Shown here: positions 16,657-24,998 of the stretch, piece after piece
Numbering within the stretch: the stretch's first letter is position 1
How the letters are laid out: each line of letters starts with the position of its first letter
NCBI GenBank assembly: GCA_030583605.1
Contig: CP129466.1
Location: 1,185,001-1,249,000, forward strand
Origin: Gammaproteobacteria bacterium
GTDB taxonomy: Bacteria > Pseudomonadota > Gammaproteobacteria > Steroidobacterales > GCA-2729495
DNA: 64,000 bases
Direction: 5' to 3'
Program-made: the position numbers and the translations under genes
The notes under the pieces: model-generated
What the model was told of the DNA's origin: nothing
Database searches by the model: none
The model's input: the letters and a program-made list of their open reading frames with translations, nothing else

Positions 16657-17613
16657 TCATGGAGCAACTGGCGCCGCGCGCCGCGGCGGCGAGGCCTCCA
16701 GCAGTCCCCGGATGTGCAGGCTCACGCAGCGGCCAAGCACATCGAGGTCATAGCCGCCCTCGAGCACGGAGACCACGCGCCCGCGGCAATGCCGCGCGGC
16801 GATCGCCGTGATCTGCTGCGTGACCCAGGCGTAGTCGGCATCCTGCAGGCGCAGCGCCGCCAGCGGGTCATCGGCATGGGCGTCGAAGCCGGCGGAGACG
16901 AAGATCATCTCCGGCTCGAAGCGTTCGAGTTCCGGCAGCCAGTGTTCGCGCACGGCGGCCCGAAAGGCCTCGCTGCCGTCGCCGGCCCGCAGCGGCGTGT
17001 TGATGAGGTGACCCGGCACGGACCGGCCCGCCTTGCCCGGATAGTAGGGGTGCTGAAAACTCGAGCAGAGCAGGACGCGTGCTTCGTCGCTGAAGATGTC
17101 CTCGGTGCCGTTGCCGTGGTGCACGTCGAAATCCACGATGGCGACCCGGGCCATGCCCGTGGCGAGTGCGTGCGCCGCGCCGACGGCGACATTGTTGAAG
17201 AAACAGAAGCCCATCGGCGTATCGCGCTCCGCGTGATGTCCCGGCGGGCGCACCGCGCAGAACGCGTTGCGCACCGTGCCCGCGATCACCATGTTGGTTG
17301 CCAGCACGACGGCGCCCGCGGCCCGCAGCGCCGCCTCGAGCGTCGCCGGGTTCATCAGGGTGTCGGGGTCGAGCATGACGAGGCCTTCGGCGGGCGCGTG
17401 CGCAAAGATACCGTCGATATGCGCAGCGCTGTGTGCCCGGGCGAGCTGCTCCCGCGTGGCCGCGGGTGCGTCGTGGTGCTGTAGAAAATCGGTGAGCCTC
17501 TGCGCCTGTACCTGGTCTGCGATCGCGCGCAGGCGGTCCGGGCACTCCGGGTGACCCGCTCCCATGTCATGCCGCAGGCAGGCAGGGTGGCTGATGAAGG
17601 CGGTGGTCGGCAT
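16657..17613 (-). CDS. Histone deacetylase family / acetylpolyamine deacetylase-like
   Basis: This predicted protein has 318 residues. Class II HDAC-fold motifs are complete: HDMGAGHPECPDRL at the N-terminus, RPPGHHAERDTPMGFCFFNN (general-base His pair), VDFDVHHGNGTEDIF (zinc ligands Asp and His), SAGFDAHADDPLA (third ligand Asp) and VLEGGYDL (near the transition-state residue). Bacterial members remove acetyl groups from polyamines or other small amides. It lies 12 bases downstream of hemL in the same operon; I see no mechanistic tie to heme synthesis. Confidence 0.85.
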   Translation of the reverse strand: MPTTAFISHPACLRHDMGAGHPECPDRLRAIADQVQAQRLTDFLQHHDAPAATREQLARAHSAAHIDGIFAHAPAEGLVMLDPDTLMNPATLEAALRAAGAVVLATNMVIAGTVRNAFCAVRPPGHHAERDTPMGFCFFNNVAVGAAHALATGMARVAIVDFDVHHGNGTEDIFSDEARVLLCSSFQHPYYPGKAGRSVPGHLINTPLRAGDGSEAFRAAVREHWLPELERFEPEMIFVSAGFDAHADDPLAALRLQDADYAWVTQQITAIAARHCRGRVVSVLEGGYDLDVLGRCVSLHIRGLLEASPPRRAAPVAP

Positions 17614-17625
17614 CTTGCGCGGTCG

Positions 17626-18903
17626 TCAGGTCTGGAGGGCAGCGGCGATCGCCGCTGCAAGGTCGCGGATATTGTGCTCGTCGTGCGCGGTGGAAAGGAA
17701 GCCGACCTCGATCGGGCTCGGTGGCAGGTAGATGCCGCGGTCGAGCAACGCGTGGAACAGTCGTGGGTAATCCGCGGTGATCCCGCGGTCGATCGCCGCT
17801 GGGGTACGCAAGGTCGGGCGCGGGCCGCGCGCGCCCGGAATCCAGAATATGGAGCCGACACGCTGGATATGGATACCGGCGGCGGTGAGTAGCGATTCGA
17901 GCAGTGCGCCCCGCTGTTCCAGTTCTGCATAAACGCTGCCGGACGCGAGTACATCGAGCGTCGCCAGCCCGGCGCGCATCGCGAGCGGGTTCGCGCTCAG
18001 TGTGCCAGCCTGGTACACGGGTCCGCAGGGCGCCAGCTGCCCCATCAGGTCGCGTGGTCCGGCGAGAGCGCCAACCGGGAAGCCGCCGCCGATAACCTTG
18101 CCGTAGGTGACGAGATCGGGCACCACGCCGGAGACCTCCGCGTAGCCGCCGAAGGCGAGGCGGAAGCCGCTGATCACCTCGTCGAAGATGAGGAGCGCGC
18201 CGTGTCGGGTGCAGCGCTCGCGCAGGCCACGGACGAAGGCCTCGCGCTGCGGCAGCAGCCCGTGGTTCGCCGGCAACGGCTCGATGATCGCAGCCGCGAG
18301 TTCCGCGCCATGTCGCTCAAAGAGCTCGTTCAGGCCGGCCGTGTCGTCGAGCCGCGCCACGAGCGTATCGCCGGTCACGCCGGGCGGCACGCCAGCGCTG
18401 TCGGCGAGGCCCGCGGTGGCGAGCCCCGAGCCGGCACCCACCAGCAGTGCGTCGAGGTGACCGTGGTAACAGCCGGCGAATTTCAGGATGCGCGCCCGGC
18501 CGGTCGCGCCGCGTGCGAGCCGTACCGCCGTCATCACGGCCTCGGTGCCGGAATTGACGAAGCGGATGCTCTCCGCCCAGGGGAGCCGCTGCGTGATGCG
18601 CTCGGCCAGCGCCAGCGAGTAGGGCTCGGCGGTGCCGTAGCTCCAGCCGTCACCGAGCGCGTCGACGGCCGCCTGCTTCACCTTCGGGTGCGCGTGGCCG
18701 AGCGGGAGCGGGCCGAAGCCCATGCAGAAGTCGAGCAGCTGCCGCCCCGCGCAATCTTCGAGGTAGGCGCCTGCCGCGCGGCGGGTAAAGAACGGTGTGC
18801 CGCCCACGGCGCGGAAAGCGCGCACCGGCGAGTGCACGCCGCCGGGGGTGACCGACAGTGCGCGTCGGAAGAGCGCTGCCGCGGATTCCGGCTCCCGTTT
18901 CAT
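17626..18903 (-). CDS. hemL: Glutamate-1-semialdehyde 2,1-aminomutase
   Basis: This predicted protein has 425 residues, normal for the family. ATG 18903 follows AGGTG. It converts glutamate-1-semialdehyde to 5-aminolevulinate using PLP/PMP. It contains PGGVHSPVRAF, SIRFVNSGTEAVMTA, FDEVISGFRLAFGG and the PLP lysine in VTYGKVIGGGFPVGA. It is last of the four heme genes in the operon, 11 bases after hemB. Unlike its neighbours HemA and HemC it looks wholly canonical. Confidence 0.93.
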   Translation of the reverse strand: MKREPESAAALFRRALSVTPGGVHSPVRAFRAVGGTPFFTRRAAGAYLEDCAGRQLLDFCMGFGPLPLGHAHPKVKQAAVDALGDGWSYGTAEPYSLALAERITQRLPWAESIRFVNSGTEAVMTAVRLARGATGRARILKFAGCYHGHLDALLVGAGSGLATAGLADSAGVPPGVTGDTLVARLDDTAGLNELFERHGAELAAAIIEPLPANHGLLPQREAFVRGLRERCTRHGALLIFDEVISGFRLAFGGYAEVSGVVPDLVTYGKVIGGGFPVGALAGPRDLMGQLAPCGPVYQAGTLSANPLAMRAGLATLDVLASGSVYAELEQRGALLESLLTAAGIHIQRVGSIFWIPGARGPRPTLRTPAAIDRGITADYPRLFHALLDRGIYLPPSPIEVGFLSTAHDEHNIRDLAAAIAAALQT

Positions 18904-18914
18904 GTCACCTGCGA

Positions 18915-19901
18915 TCAGCCGCCGAGGATGGCGCCGGCGCGCCGCGCCGCATAGCTCACGATCATGTCCGCACCCGCGCGCCGCAAGGCGGTCCAGGACT
19001 CGGACTGCGCACGGTCGAGGTCGGCAAGGCCTGCGCGCGCGAGCAGTTCGAGCGCAGCCTGCTCGCCACTCGTCTGGTACACGGCCCACGGCCGCGGTAT
19101 GCGCGCGGACAGGGTTTGCAGCACGTCGAGGTAAGGCAATCCCGGCTTGACCATGAGGACATCGGCGCCTTCCGCTTCGTCGCGCAGCGCGCTCGCCAGC
19201 GCATCTGTCGGCCGCCCCGGGTCGAGCTGGTAACTGGCACGGTCACGCAGCGACGCCGCGCGCGCGGGCGCGGACTCGGCAGCGGCGCGAAACGGGCCGT
19301 AGAACGCCGAGTGGAACTTGGCCGCGTAACTCATGATCAGCGTACGCTCCAGGCCGCGCGCCTCGAGCGCCGTGCGGATTGCCGCGATACGCCCGTCCAT
19401 CATGTCGCTCGGCGCGACGCAGTCCGCGCCCGCTGCGGCGTACTCCACCGCGGCCGCAGCCAGCGCTTCGACCGAGGCGCCGTTGTGCACGTGATGCCGG
19501 GCATCATCGAGGATGCCGCAGTGGCCGTGCGTCGTGTAGGAGCACAGGCACACGTCCACCGCGAGCCAGGCATCGGCGCCGAAGCGCCGGCGCAGGGCGG
19601 CGACCTGCTCGGCGCAGAAGGCGTGGTCGAAGCCGCGCTCGCGTTTCTCCGCCGGCACACCGAAGAGCAGGAACTTGCCGACGCCGGCCTCGAGGTCGCG
19701 CTCCGCCTGGGCGAGCAGGCTCTGCGGTGTGTCACGGTACACGCCGGCCAGGCCGGCGACCGGCTCGCGGCGGTCGCGGCCTTGCACGACGAACAAGGGC
19801 TGGATCAGCTTGCCCGGCACGACCTCGACTTCGCGCGTGAGCTCGCGCACGGCCGGCGTGAGCCGCGTGCGGCGCAGGCTCAGGCGACCCACGTCTGCCA
19901 T
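18915..19901 (-). CDS. hemB: Delta-aminolevulinic acid dehydratase (porphobilinogen synthase)
   Basis: This predicted protein has 328 residues. ATG 19901 (MADVGRLSLRRTR) overlaps the end of hemC/D by 22 bases. It condenses two 5-aminolevulinate molecules to porphobilinogen. Active-site lysines are in MSYAAKFHSAFYGP and VLMVKPGLPYLD. The catalytic zinc site is present as three cysteines in DVCLCSYTTHGHCG, matching the zinc-dependent class. SDMMDGR is conserved. It looks fully functional. Confidence 0.92.
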   Translation of the reverse strand: MADVGRLSLRRTRLTPAVRELTREVEVVPGKLIQPLFVVQGRDRREPVAGLAGVYRDTPQSLLAQAERDLEAGVGKFLLFGVPAEKRERGFDHAFCAEQVAALRRRFGADAWLAVDVCLCSYTTHGHCGILDDARHHVHNGASVEALAAAAVEYAAAGADCVAPSDMMDGRIAAIRTALEARGLERTLIMSYAAKFHSAFYGPFRAAAESAPARAASLRDRASYQLDPGRPTDALASALRDEAEGADVLMVKPGLPYLDVLQTLSARIPRPWAVYQTSGEQAALELLARAGLADLDRAQSESWTALRRAGADMIVSYAARRAGAILGG

Positions 19902-21418
19902 TCCTCGCGTGACGGGAATGCCTGCAGGTTGGTCACGCCGGCGCTGCGCAGCGACTGGAAGGTCTTGCCGGGGCCACAGGCGTGATACGCGCCCTCGGGC
20001 AGCCACTGGCGCAGCGCGCGGTACTGGGCCGTACTGCCCCAGTAGAAATGCGTCGCCGTGCCGACCTGCTGGCCGATGTCGTGCAGTACGGTCTCGCCCG
20101 TCGGCTCCTCGATCGCGTAGCTGGCCAGCACGCGCCCGACGCCGCTGCCCTGCCAGGAGGCGACGGCGTCCGCGCGCGTCAGCACGGTCCAGGCAGCCAG
20201 TGCAGGGAGCTGGAGCACCGGACTTTCCAGGGTGGACCTGATCGCCGCAAAACCGAGATTCTCCGCGCAGCCCTCTACCCACTGGCCGCGGGCGGCGAGC
20301 CGCCGCCAGCTCGCCACCCCGCTCACCCATGCGCGTGCGGTCGGCGGCAACGACAGGCCGGGCGGCAAGGCACGCCAGTGCGCGAGAAATACCGCCGGCG
20401 CGGCGGCGATGTCGAGGCGTCCCGCGGGGCGATACTCGCTCGCCCGCGCCCAGTCGGCGCCATCCCAGGCGCGCGCCAGTCGTGGCCGCGGCGGTTCCTT
20501 CCAGATCAGGCGGTGGAATTCCCGTGTGCCGCGCTGCCCGCGCACGAAGAGCAACGTCCCGCAGCGTTCGTGCCGGATGGACGATGCGCCGAAAGCGCCG
20601 CGCTCGGCTTCGGGCTGGGCGGCGAGCAATGCCAGTTCGCGGCGCACGCGTCTCGCGCTGGGCGGATCGTCTATTGCTGCGAGCCGTGCCGCGAGCGCGT
20701 GGTCGTCGTCGCGGCATTCCACGGCGAGCGCTCCCTGGCCCGGCGCAGTGGGGCAGGCGCCGAGCGGCAGGACCATCAGGCGTGCGCCACGGAGCAGCGG
20801 TGCGATGCAGGCGTGACCGTCGCGGTCGCCCCACAGTCTTGCGAGCCCGGCCAGTGCCAGTACGATCCCGTCGAGTGCGCCAGGCGCGTCCTGCGCCATG
20901 CGGATGCGTTGCAGGCGCTGCTCGACCGGCCCGCGCAGCGGCGCGTGCTCCAGCCGGGGGCCTGTGTCGTGCAGGTGCGGCAATGCCTCGCGCAGGAAGG
21001 CATGCGCCGCCAGGGCGCGGCGCGCCGACGACGAGCCGATGCGCAGCGCCTGGCCCGCGCGCAACAGGTCGGTGGCTTCAGGGCGGAATACGACGACGTC
21101 GCGCGGATCCTCCCGTGCAGGGATGGCGGCGAGGCGGATGCCGGCGCGCGACGCGAGCGGGAGGTCCTTCATGGAGTGCACGGCGAAATCGATCCGTCCC
21201 GCCCGCAGCGCTGTGTCGATGTCGGCCGAGAAGAAACCGGGATCGTTCACGGCGGAGAGTGGCGCGGAGCGGTCGCGGTCGCCCGGCGTGTCGATCGTGA
21301 CCACCTGGATGTCGATGCCGGGGTCTGCCGCACGCAGGGCGCGCATCACGATGCGGCTCTGTGCGAGAGCGAGGACGGAGCCTCGGCTGCCGAGGCGAAG
21401 CGAGGCGCGCGCAGGCAT
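19880..21418 (-). CDS. Porphobilinogen deaminase-like domain fused to uroporphyrinogen III synthase-like domain
   Basis: This predicted protein has 512 residues. Residues 1-300 align by motif with HemC (RLGSRGSVLALAQSR, HSMKDLP with the catalytic Asp, REDPRDVVV, RIGSSSARRALAAHAF, APGQGALAVECR). The canonical GGCQxPxG segment, whose Cys carries the dipyrromethane cofactor, is replaced by ERGAFGASS; the nearest Cys is about 12 residues later (HERCGT). RGNVDTRL has become RGPVEQRL. Residues about 330-512 resemble HemD (HFYWGSTAQYRALRQWL, ACGPGKTFQSLRSAG). HemC-HemD fusions are known in some bacteria. The lost cysteine makes ordinary deaminase activity doubtful. Confidence 0.75.
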   Translation of the reverse strand: MPARASLRLGSRGSVLALAQSRIVMRALRAADPGIDIQVVTIDTPGDRDRSAPLSAVNDPGFFSADIDTALRAGRIDFAVHSMKDLPLASRAGIRLAAIPAREDPRDVVVFRPEATDLLRAGQALRIGSSSARRALAAHAFLREALPHLHDTGPRLEHAPLRGPVEQRLQRIRMAQDAPGALDGIVLALAGLARLWGDRDGHACIAPLLRGARLMVLPLGACPTAPGQGALAVECRDDDHALAARLAAIDDPPSARRVRRELALLAAQPEAERGAFGASSIRHERCGTLLFVRGQRGTREFHRLIWKEPPRPRLARAWDGADWARASEYRPAGRLDIAAAPAVFLAHWRALPPGLSLPPTARAWVSGVASWRRLAARGQWVEGCAENLGFAAIRSTLESPVLQLPALAAWTVLTRADAVASWQGSGVGRVLASYAIEEPTGETVLHDIGQQVGTATHFYWGSTAQYRALRQWLPEGAYHACGPGKTFQSLRSAGVTNLQAFPSREEWQTWVA

Positions 21419-21423
21419 CGCCG

Positions 21424-22323
21424 CTACCAGCCTGCGGCAAGCGCAGCGGGTTCGCCGGCACGCTGCCGTGCGCGTTCGCCACAGGCCTGCAGCGCGCGTT
21501 GCAGCTGCCGTGAGCGCAGGTCATCCTGCCTGCGCTGCAGATCGAAGACATCGTCGAGGTCGTAGCCGCGCAGCGTTGCCGGCCAGCCGAAGCCGTCGAC
21601 ACGACGGTGGCCGAGGTGGATGGCCGAGGCCGCGTCGCTATTGGCAAGCCATGCGAGCCAACGCTGGTCATTGGTCGGGTCGGCTGGCGTAGTAATGATG
21701 ACGTGATCGGCCCACTCAGCCGCCTGTCCGCCATGCTCCCTCGCGAATGACCGGGCCACGCCGCCAAATGCGGGGCCGGCCGGGCCGCGGCTCCAGACGC
21801 CGAGCTGTGCGGTGCTGAAGAAGGCGAGCATGGAGCGGGCGAGAGCGCCTGCGCCGGCAAACAGCACACGCTGACCGTCCGCGGGTCGCAGCAGGCGGCG
21901 CACGAGCGCCCCGTACGACGCCCCGCCGATGCCCTGCAGGTGCTCGCGGCGGATTGCCCGCGTGTCGGCGATGAGGCAGGCCATCGATGCATCGAGGGGG
22001 CCGGCAACATCCCGGTCCGCTGTGCGGCGGAATTCGTCCCAGGCGCGCCGGACCTGGCCGAAGACGTTGGTTTCGCCCGGCACTGCGCTGCGCAAACCGG
22101 CCGCCACCTCCAGCAGGAACTGATAGGCGGCGATGCCGTGAAACTGTTCCGGCGGGTGCAGCGACGTGAGTGCGGTCGCAGGGCCTGCAGCGATGGCGAG
22201 CCGCCGCTGGCAGGTCTCGATCACGAAAACATTGCGCCGCGCAGCCGCGTCCGGGAAACGCTGCGTATCGGGTTCGGGCCAGTGGCCCGCCCAGAGGCGG
22301 TCGATGGCGGGTGCGGTGCGCAT
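21424..22323 (-). CDS. hemA: Short glutamyl-tRNA reductase-like protein
   Basis: This predicted protein has 299 residues, against about 420 for usual HemA. It keeps the catalytic Cys region (VFVIETCQRRLAI, compare STCNRTE), the family signature GLRSAVPGETNVFGQVRRAW and a Rossmann segment (RVLFAGAGALARSMLAFF, VIITTPADP). It stops just after the start of the spinal helix, so the C-terminal dimerisation domain is missing. ATG 22323 is chosen. A GTG at 22332 is possible. The stop is five bases before hemC/D. Enzyme activity is inferred from context and motifs only. Confidence 0.7.
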   Translation of the reverse strand: MRTAPAIDRLWAGHWPEPDTQRFPDAAARRNVFVIETCQRRLAIAAGPATALTSLHPPEQFHGIAAYQFLLEVAAGLRSAVPGETNVFGQVRRAWDEFRRTADRDVAGPLDASMACLIADTRAIRREHLQGIGGASYGALVRRLLRPADGQRVLFAGAGALARSMLAFFSTAQLGVWSRGPAGPAFGGVARSFAREHGGQAAEWADHVIITTPADPTNDQRWLAWLANSDAASAIHLGHRRVDGFGWPATLRGYDLDDVFDLQRRQDDLRSRQLQRALQACGERARQRAGEPAALAAGW

Positions 22324-22360
22324 CGCGGACACGAGGCCGCCGTCAGCCGCGGGCCGGCCG

Positions 22361-23329
22361 CTATGCGGCCGCCACCTCGACCCCGGCAAGCCACTCATCG
22401 TCGGAGCCATCGGGAATATCGTCGCAGAGGTAGGTGGAGAGGTAACGCTCGCCCGTGTCCGGGAGCATCGCGAGGATAACGGATCCCGGCTGCGCCTTCC
22501 CGGCAACCTGCAGCGCGGCCGCGAGCGTGCCGCCGGCCGAGAGCCCGGCAAAGATGCCTTCCTCGGCAGCCAGGCGGCGCGCGGCAGCTTTCGCGTCCTC
22601 GTCGGTGACCGGCAGCAGCGCGTCGTGCAACTCGCGATTGAGCACATCGGGCAGGAAATCCGGCGCCCAGCCCTGGATCCTGTGCGGCTTCCACTCGCCG
22701 CCGCCGAGCAGAGAGGCCACGGCCGGCTCCGTCGCGATGATCTTCACGTCCGGGCGCGCCAGCCGCAGCAATTCCCCGGCGCCGGTGAGCGTGCCGCCCG
22801 TGCCCCAGCCCGTGACCCAGAAATCGAGGCGTCGCCCGGCGAAATCCTGCAGGATTTCCGCGCCGGTGGTCTGGCGGTGGTACGCCGGGTTCGCCGGATT
22901 CTCGAACTGTCGGGCAAGGAACCAGCCGTGTCGCCGCGCGAGTTCCTCCGCCCGGCGCACCATGCCGGTGCCACGCTCGGCTGCGGGCGTCAGGATCACC
23001 TTGGCGCCGAAGGCGCGCATGATCTTGCGCCGTTCCACCGAGAAGGTCTCCGCCATGGTCGCGACGAAGGGATAGCCCCGGGCGGCGCATACCATCGCGA
23101 GCGCGATGCCGGTGTTGCCGGAGGTCGCTTCCACGACGGTCTGGCCGCGCCTGATCGTGCCGCGCCGCTCGGCGTCTTCGATGACGGCCAGTGCCAGCCG
23201 GTCCTTCACGGACCCCGCCGGGTTGAACGCCTCGACCTTGACGTACATCTCTACGTGCTTCGGCGCGATACGGTTCAGGCGCACGATCGGCGTTCGGCCG
23301 ATGGTTTCCAGAATGTTGTTGTAGATCAT
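22361..23329 (-). CDS. cysK: Cysteine synthase (O-acetylserine sulfhydrylase)
   Basis: This predicted protein has 322 residues. ATG 23329 has AGGAG seven bases upstream; a GTG at 23344 would absorb that site. It is a fold type II PLP enzyme making L-cysteine from O-acetylserine and sulfide. It contains IGRTPIVRLNRI, the PLP lysine in NPAGSVKDRLAL, TSGNTGIALAM for substrate binding and GTGGTLTGAGELL for phosphate. It could be called CysK or CysM; I cannot separate them by eye. It lies 23 bases after cysG and upstream of the heme genes. Confidence 0.88.
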   Translation of the reverse strand: MIYNNILETIGRTPIVRLNRIAPKHVEMYVKVEAFNPAGSVKDRLALAVIEDAERRGTIRRGQTVVEATSGNTGIALAMVCAARGYPFVATMAETFSVERRKIMRAFGAKVILTPAAERGTGMVRRAEELARRHGWFLARQFENPANPAYHRQTTGAEILQDFAGRRLDFWVTGWGTGGTLTGAGELLRLARPDVKIIATEPAVASLLGGGEWKPHRIQGWAPDFLPDVLNRELHDALLPVTDEDAKAAARRLAAEEGIFAGLSAGGTLAAALQVAGKAQPGSVILAMLPDTGERYLSTYLCDDIPDGSDDEWLAGVEVAAA

Positions 23330-23352
23330 CACAGGCTCCTTCACGGGTTGAT

Positions 23353-24801
23353 TTATCCAACGGCACCGAATGCAGGCGCCGGCAATGGATCGTCCAGCGC
23401 GGCGCTGCCAGGCGGCTGCCTTCGCGTCTGCGCGAGCGCCGTGGGTAACGCGACGGTTTCGCCGACGATCAGCAGCGCGGGCGAAAGACTGCGGCAGACG
23501 CGGCAGCGCGCGCCGATGTCGGCCAGCGTGCCGCGGACCACCTCCTGGCCGGGCAGCGTGCCGTTGCTGATCAGTGCGGCCGGTGTATCCCCGGCGCGGC
23601 CGTGACGCATCAGTTCACTGCAAATGTCCTCGACCCGGCTTCCGCCCATGTAGATTGTCAGGGTCGCCCCGCTCACCGCGAGGTGTGACCAGTCCGGCGC
23701 GTCGCCGTCGGCCGCCGCCCGCGCGGTCACCAGCGTGAGCGCTGCGGCGCGGCCGCGATGAGTGAGCGGGATGCCGGCGGCAGCGGCGCAGCCATTCGCC
23801 GCGGTGATACCCGGCACGATCTCGTAGCGCAGTCCTGCGGCCGCGAGCGCGAGCGCTTCCTCGCCGCCGCGGCCGAAGATGAGCGGGTCACCGCCCTTCA
23901 GGCGGCACACGCGCCGGCCGGCGCGTACGCGGCTGATCAGCAACCGGTTGATGTCCTCCTGGCTGGTGGAGATGCCACCGCCCGTTTTTCCGACGCAGAT
24001 GATCTCGGCCTCCCGGCGGGCTGCACGCAGCAGTCGCGGATCGACCAGGCGGTCGTGCAGGACGACATCGGCCTCCCGCAGGATCTGCAGGCCACGCACG
24101 GAGATGAGATCGGGATCGCCCGGCCCCGCACCGACGAGCCAGGCCTGGCCGTCGGCCGCGGTCAGCGGTGGCCCGTCGAGGTACGCCATGGCGAGTGCGT
24201 CGGCACCGGCCTCATCGTCCTCCAGAACGCGGGCGGCGGCCGCGCCACCGAGCAGTTGTTCCCACAGGCGCCGGCGTGCGGCCGGGTCGCGAACCCGGGC
24301 ACGAACCGTTGCACGCCAGCGACCGGACCAGCGCGCGAGCGCGCCGAGGCGTAGCGGGAGCCATTGTTCGAGCCGCTGGCGCAGGGCGCGCGCGAGCAAC
24401 GGGGCGTGCCCGCCGCTCGAGATGGCGACGAGCAGGGGCGAGCGGTCGACAACGGCGGGCAGGAGGACGCTCGATGCAGCGCCGTCATCGGCCACGTTGC
24501 ACAGGCGCCGCGCTGCGCGCGCGGCCGTGGCGACCGCCCGGTTGGTCGCCGGATCCGAGGTGGCGGCGAGCACCAGCAGGTGCGTGGCGAGGAGGCCTGG
24601 GTCGAACGGCCCTTGCTGCCAGTGCACGGCCGGGTTGGCCTGCAGCAGCGCCTGCATGGACGGCCCGCAACGCGGTGCGTTGACCGTGAGCTGCGCGCCC
24701 GCATCGAGCAATGCCCGTGCCTTGCGTGCGGCCACCTCACCGGCGCCGACCAGCAGGCAGGGTTCGCCCTGCAGCCTCGCGAATAAGGGAAAGAATTCCA
24801 T
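23353..24801 (-). CDS. cysG: Siroheme synthase
   Basis: This predicted protein has 482 residues, full length for trifunctional CysG. Residues 1-210 are the precorrin-2 dehydrogenase/ferrochelatase part (LLVGAGEVAARKARALLDAGA, then VLAATSDPATNRAV). Residues about 215-460 are the uroporphyrinogen III methyltransferase (WLVGAGPGDPDLISVRGL, VGKTGGG, RLKGGDPLIFGRGGEE, VPGITAANGCAAAAGIPLTHR). It converts uroporphyrinogen III to siroheme for sulfite and nitrite reductases. It is the first gene of the leftward operon and divergent from cysB. Confidence 0.92.
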   Translation of the reverse strand: MEFFPLFARLQGEPCLLVGAGEVAARKARALLDAGAQLTVNAPRCGPSMQALLQANPAVHWQQGPFDPGLLATHLLVLAATSDPATNRAVATAARAARRLCNVADDGAASSVLLPAVVDRSPLLVAISSGGHAPLLARALRQRLEQWLPLRLGALARWSGRWRATVRARVRDPAARRRLWEQLLGGAAAARVLEDDEAGADALAMAYLDGPPLTAADGQAWLVGAGPGDPDLISVRGLQILREADVVLHDRLVDPRLLRAARREAEIICVGKTGGGISTSQEDINRLLISRVRAGRRVCRLKGGDPLIFGRGGEEALALAAAGLRYEIVPGITAANGCAAAAGIPLTHRGRAAALTLVTARAAADGDAPDWSHLAVSGATLTIYMGGSRVEDICSELMRHGRAGDTPAALISNGTLPGQEVVRGTLADIGARCRVCRSLSPALLIVGETVALPTALAQTRRQPPGSAALDDPLPAPAFGAVG

Positions 24802-24924
24802 GCCCGTCCATCCGCTTGCGGGCCCGTAGCGTAGGCCACGGCCCCGGCGCTGAAAAATGGTTAGCGATTCTGCGGAAATGCCTCCAGGGAATAACGAACT
24901 GGTGCATCGGTCTAGCAGAGCCGA

Positions 24925-24955
24925 TTGACATGGCTTTCTAACGAATGGCTATATA
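24925..24955 (+). promoter_or_regulatory. Putative promoter of cysB
   Basis: TTGACA at 24925-24930 and TATATA at 24950-24955 are 19 bases apart, slightly wide, and 44 bases upstream of the cysB ATG. The cysG-cysB intergenic DNA (24802-24998) is clearly AT-richer than its surroundings and is the natural place for CysB to act on both genes. Confidence 0.5.
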
Positions 24956-24998
24956 CAGCCGGTTTTCAACGGGCCCGGCACTGTCCTGCAATCGACCT

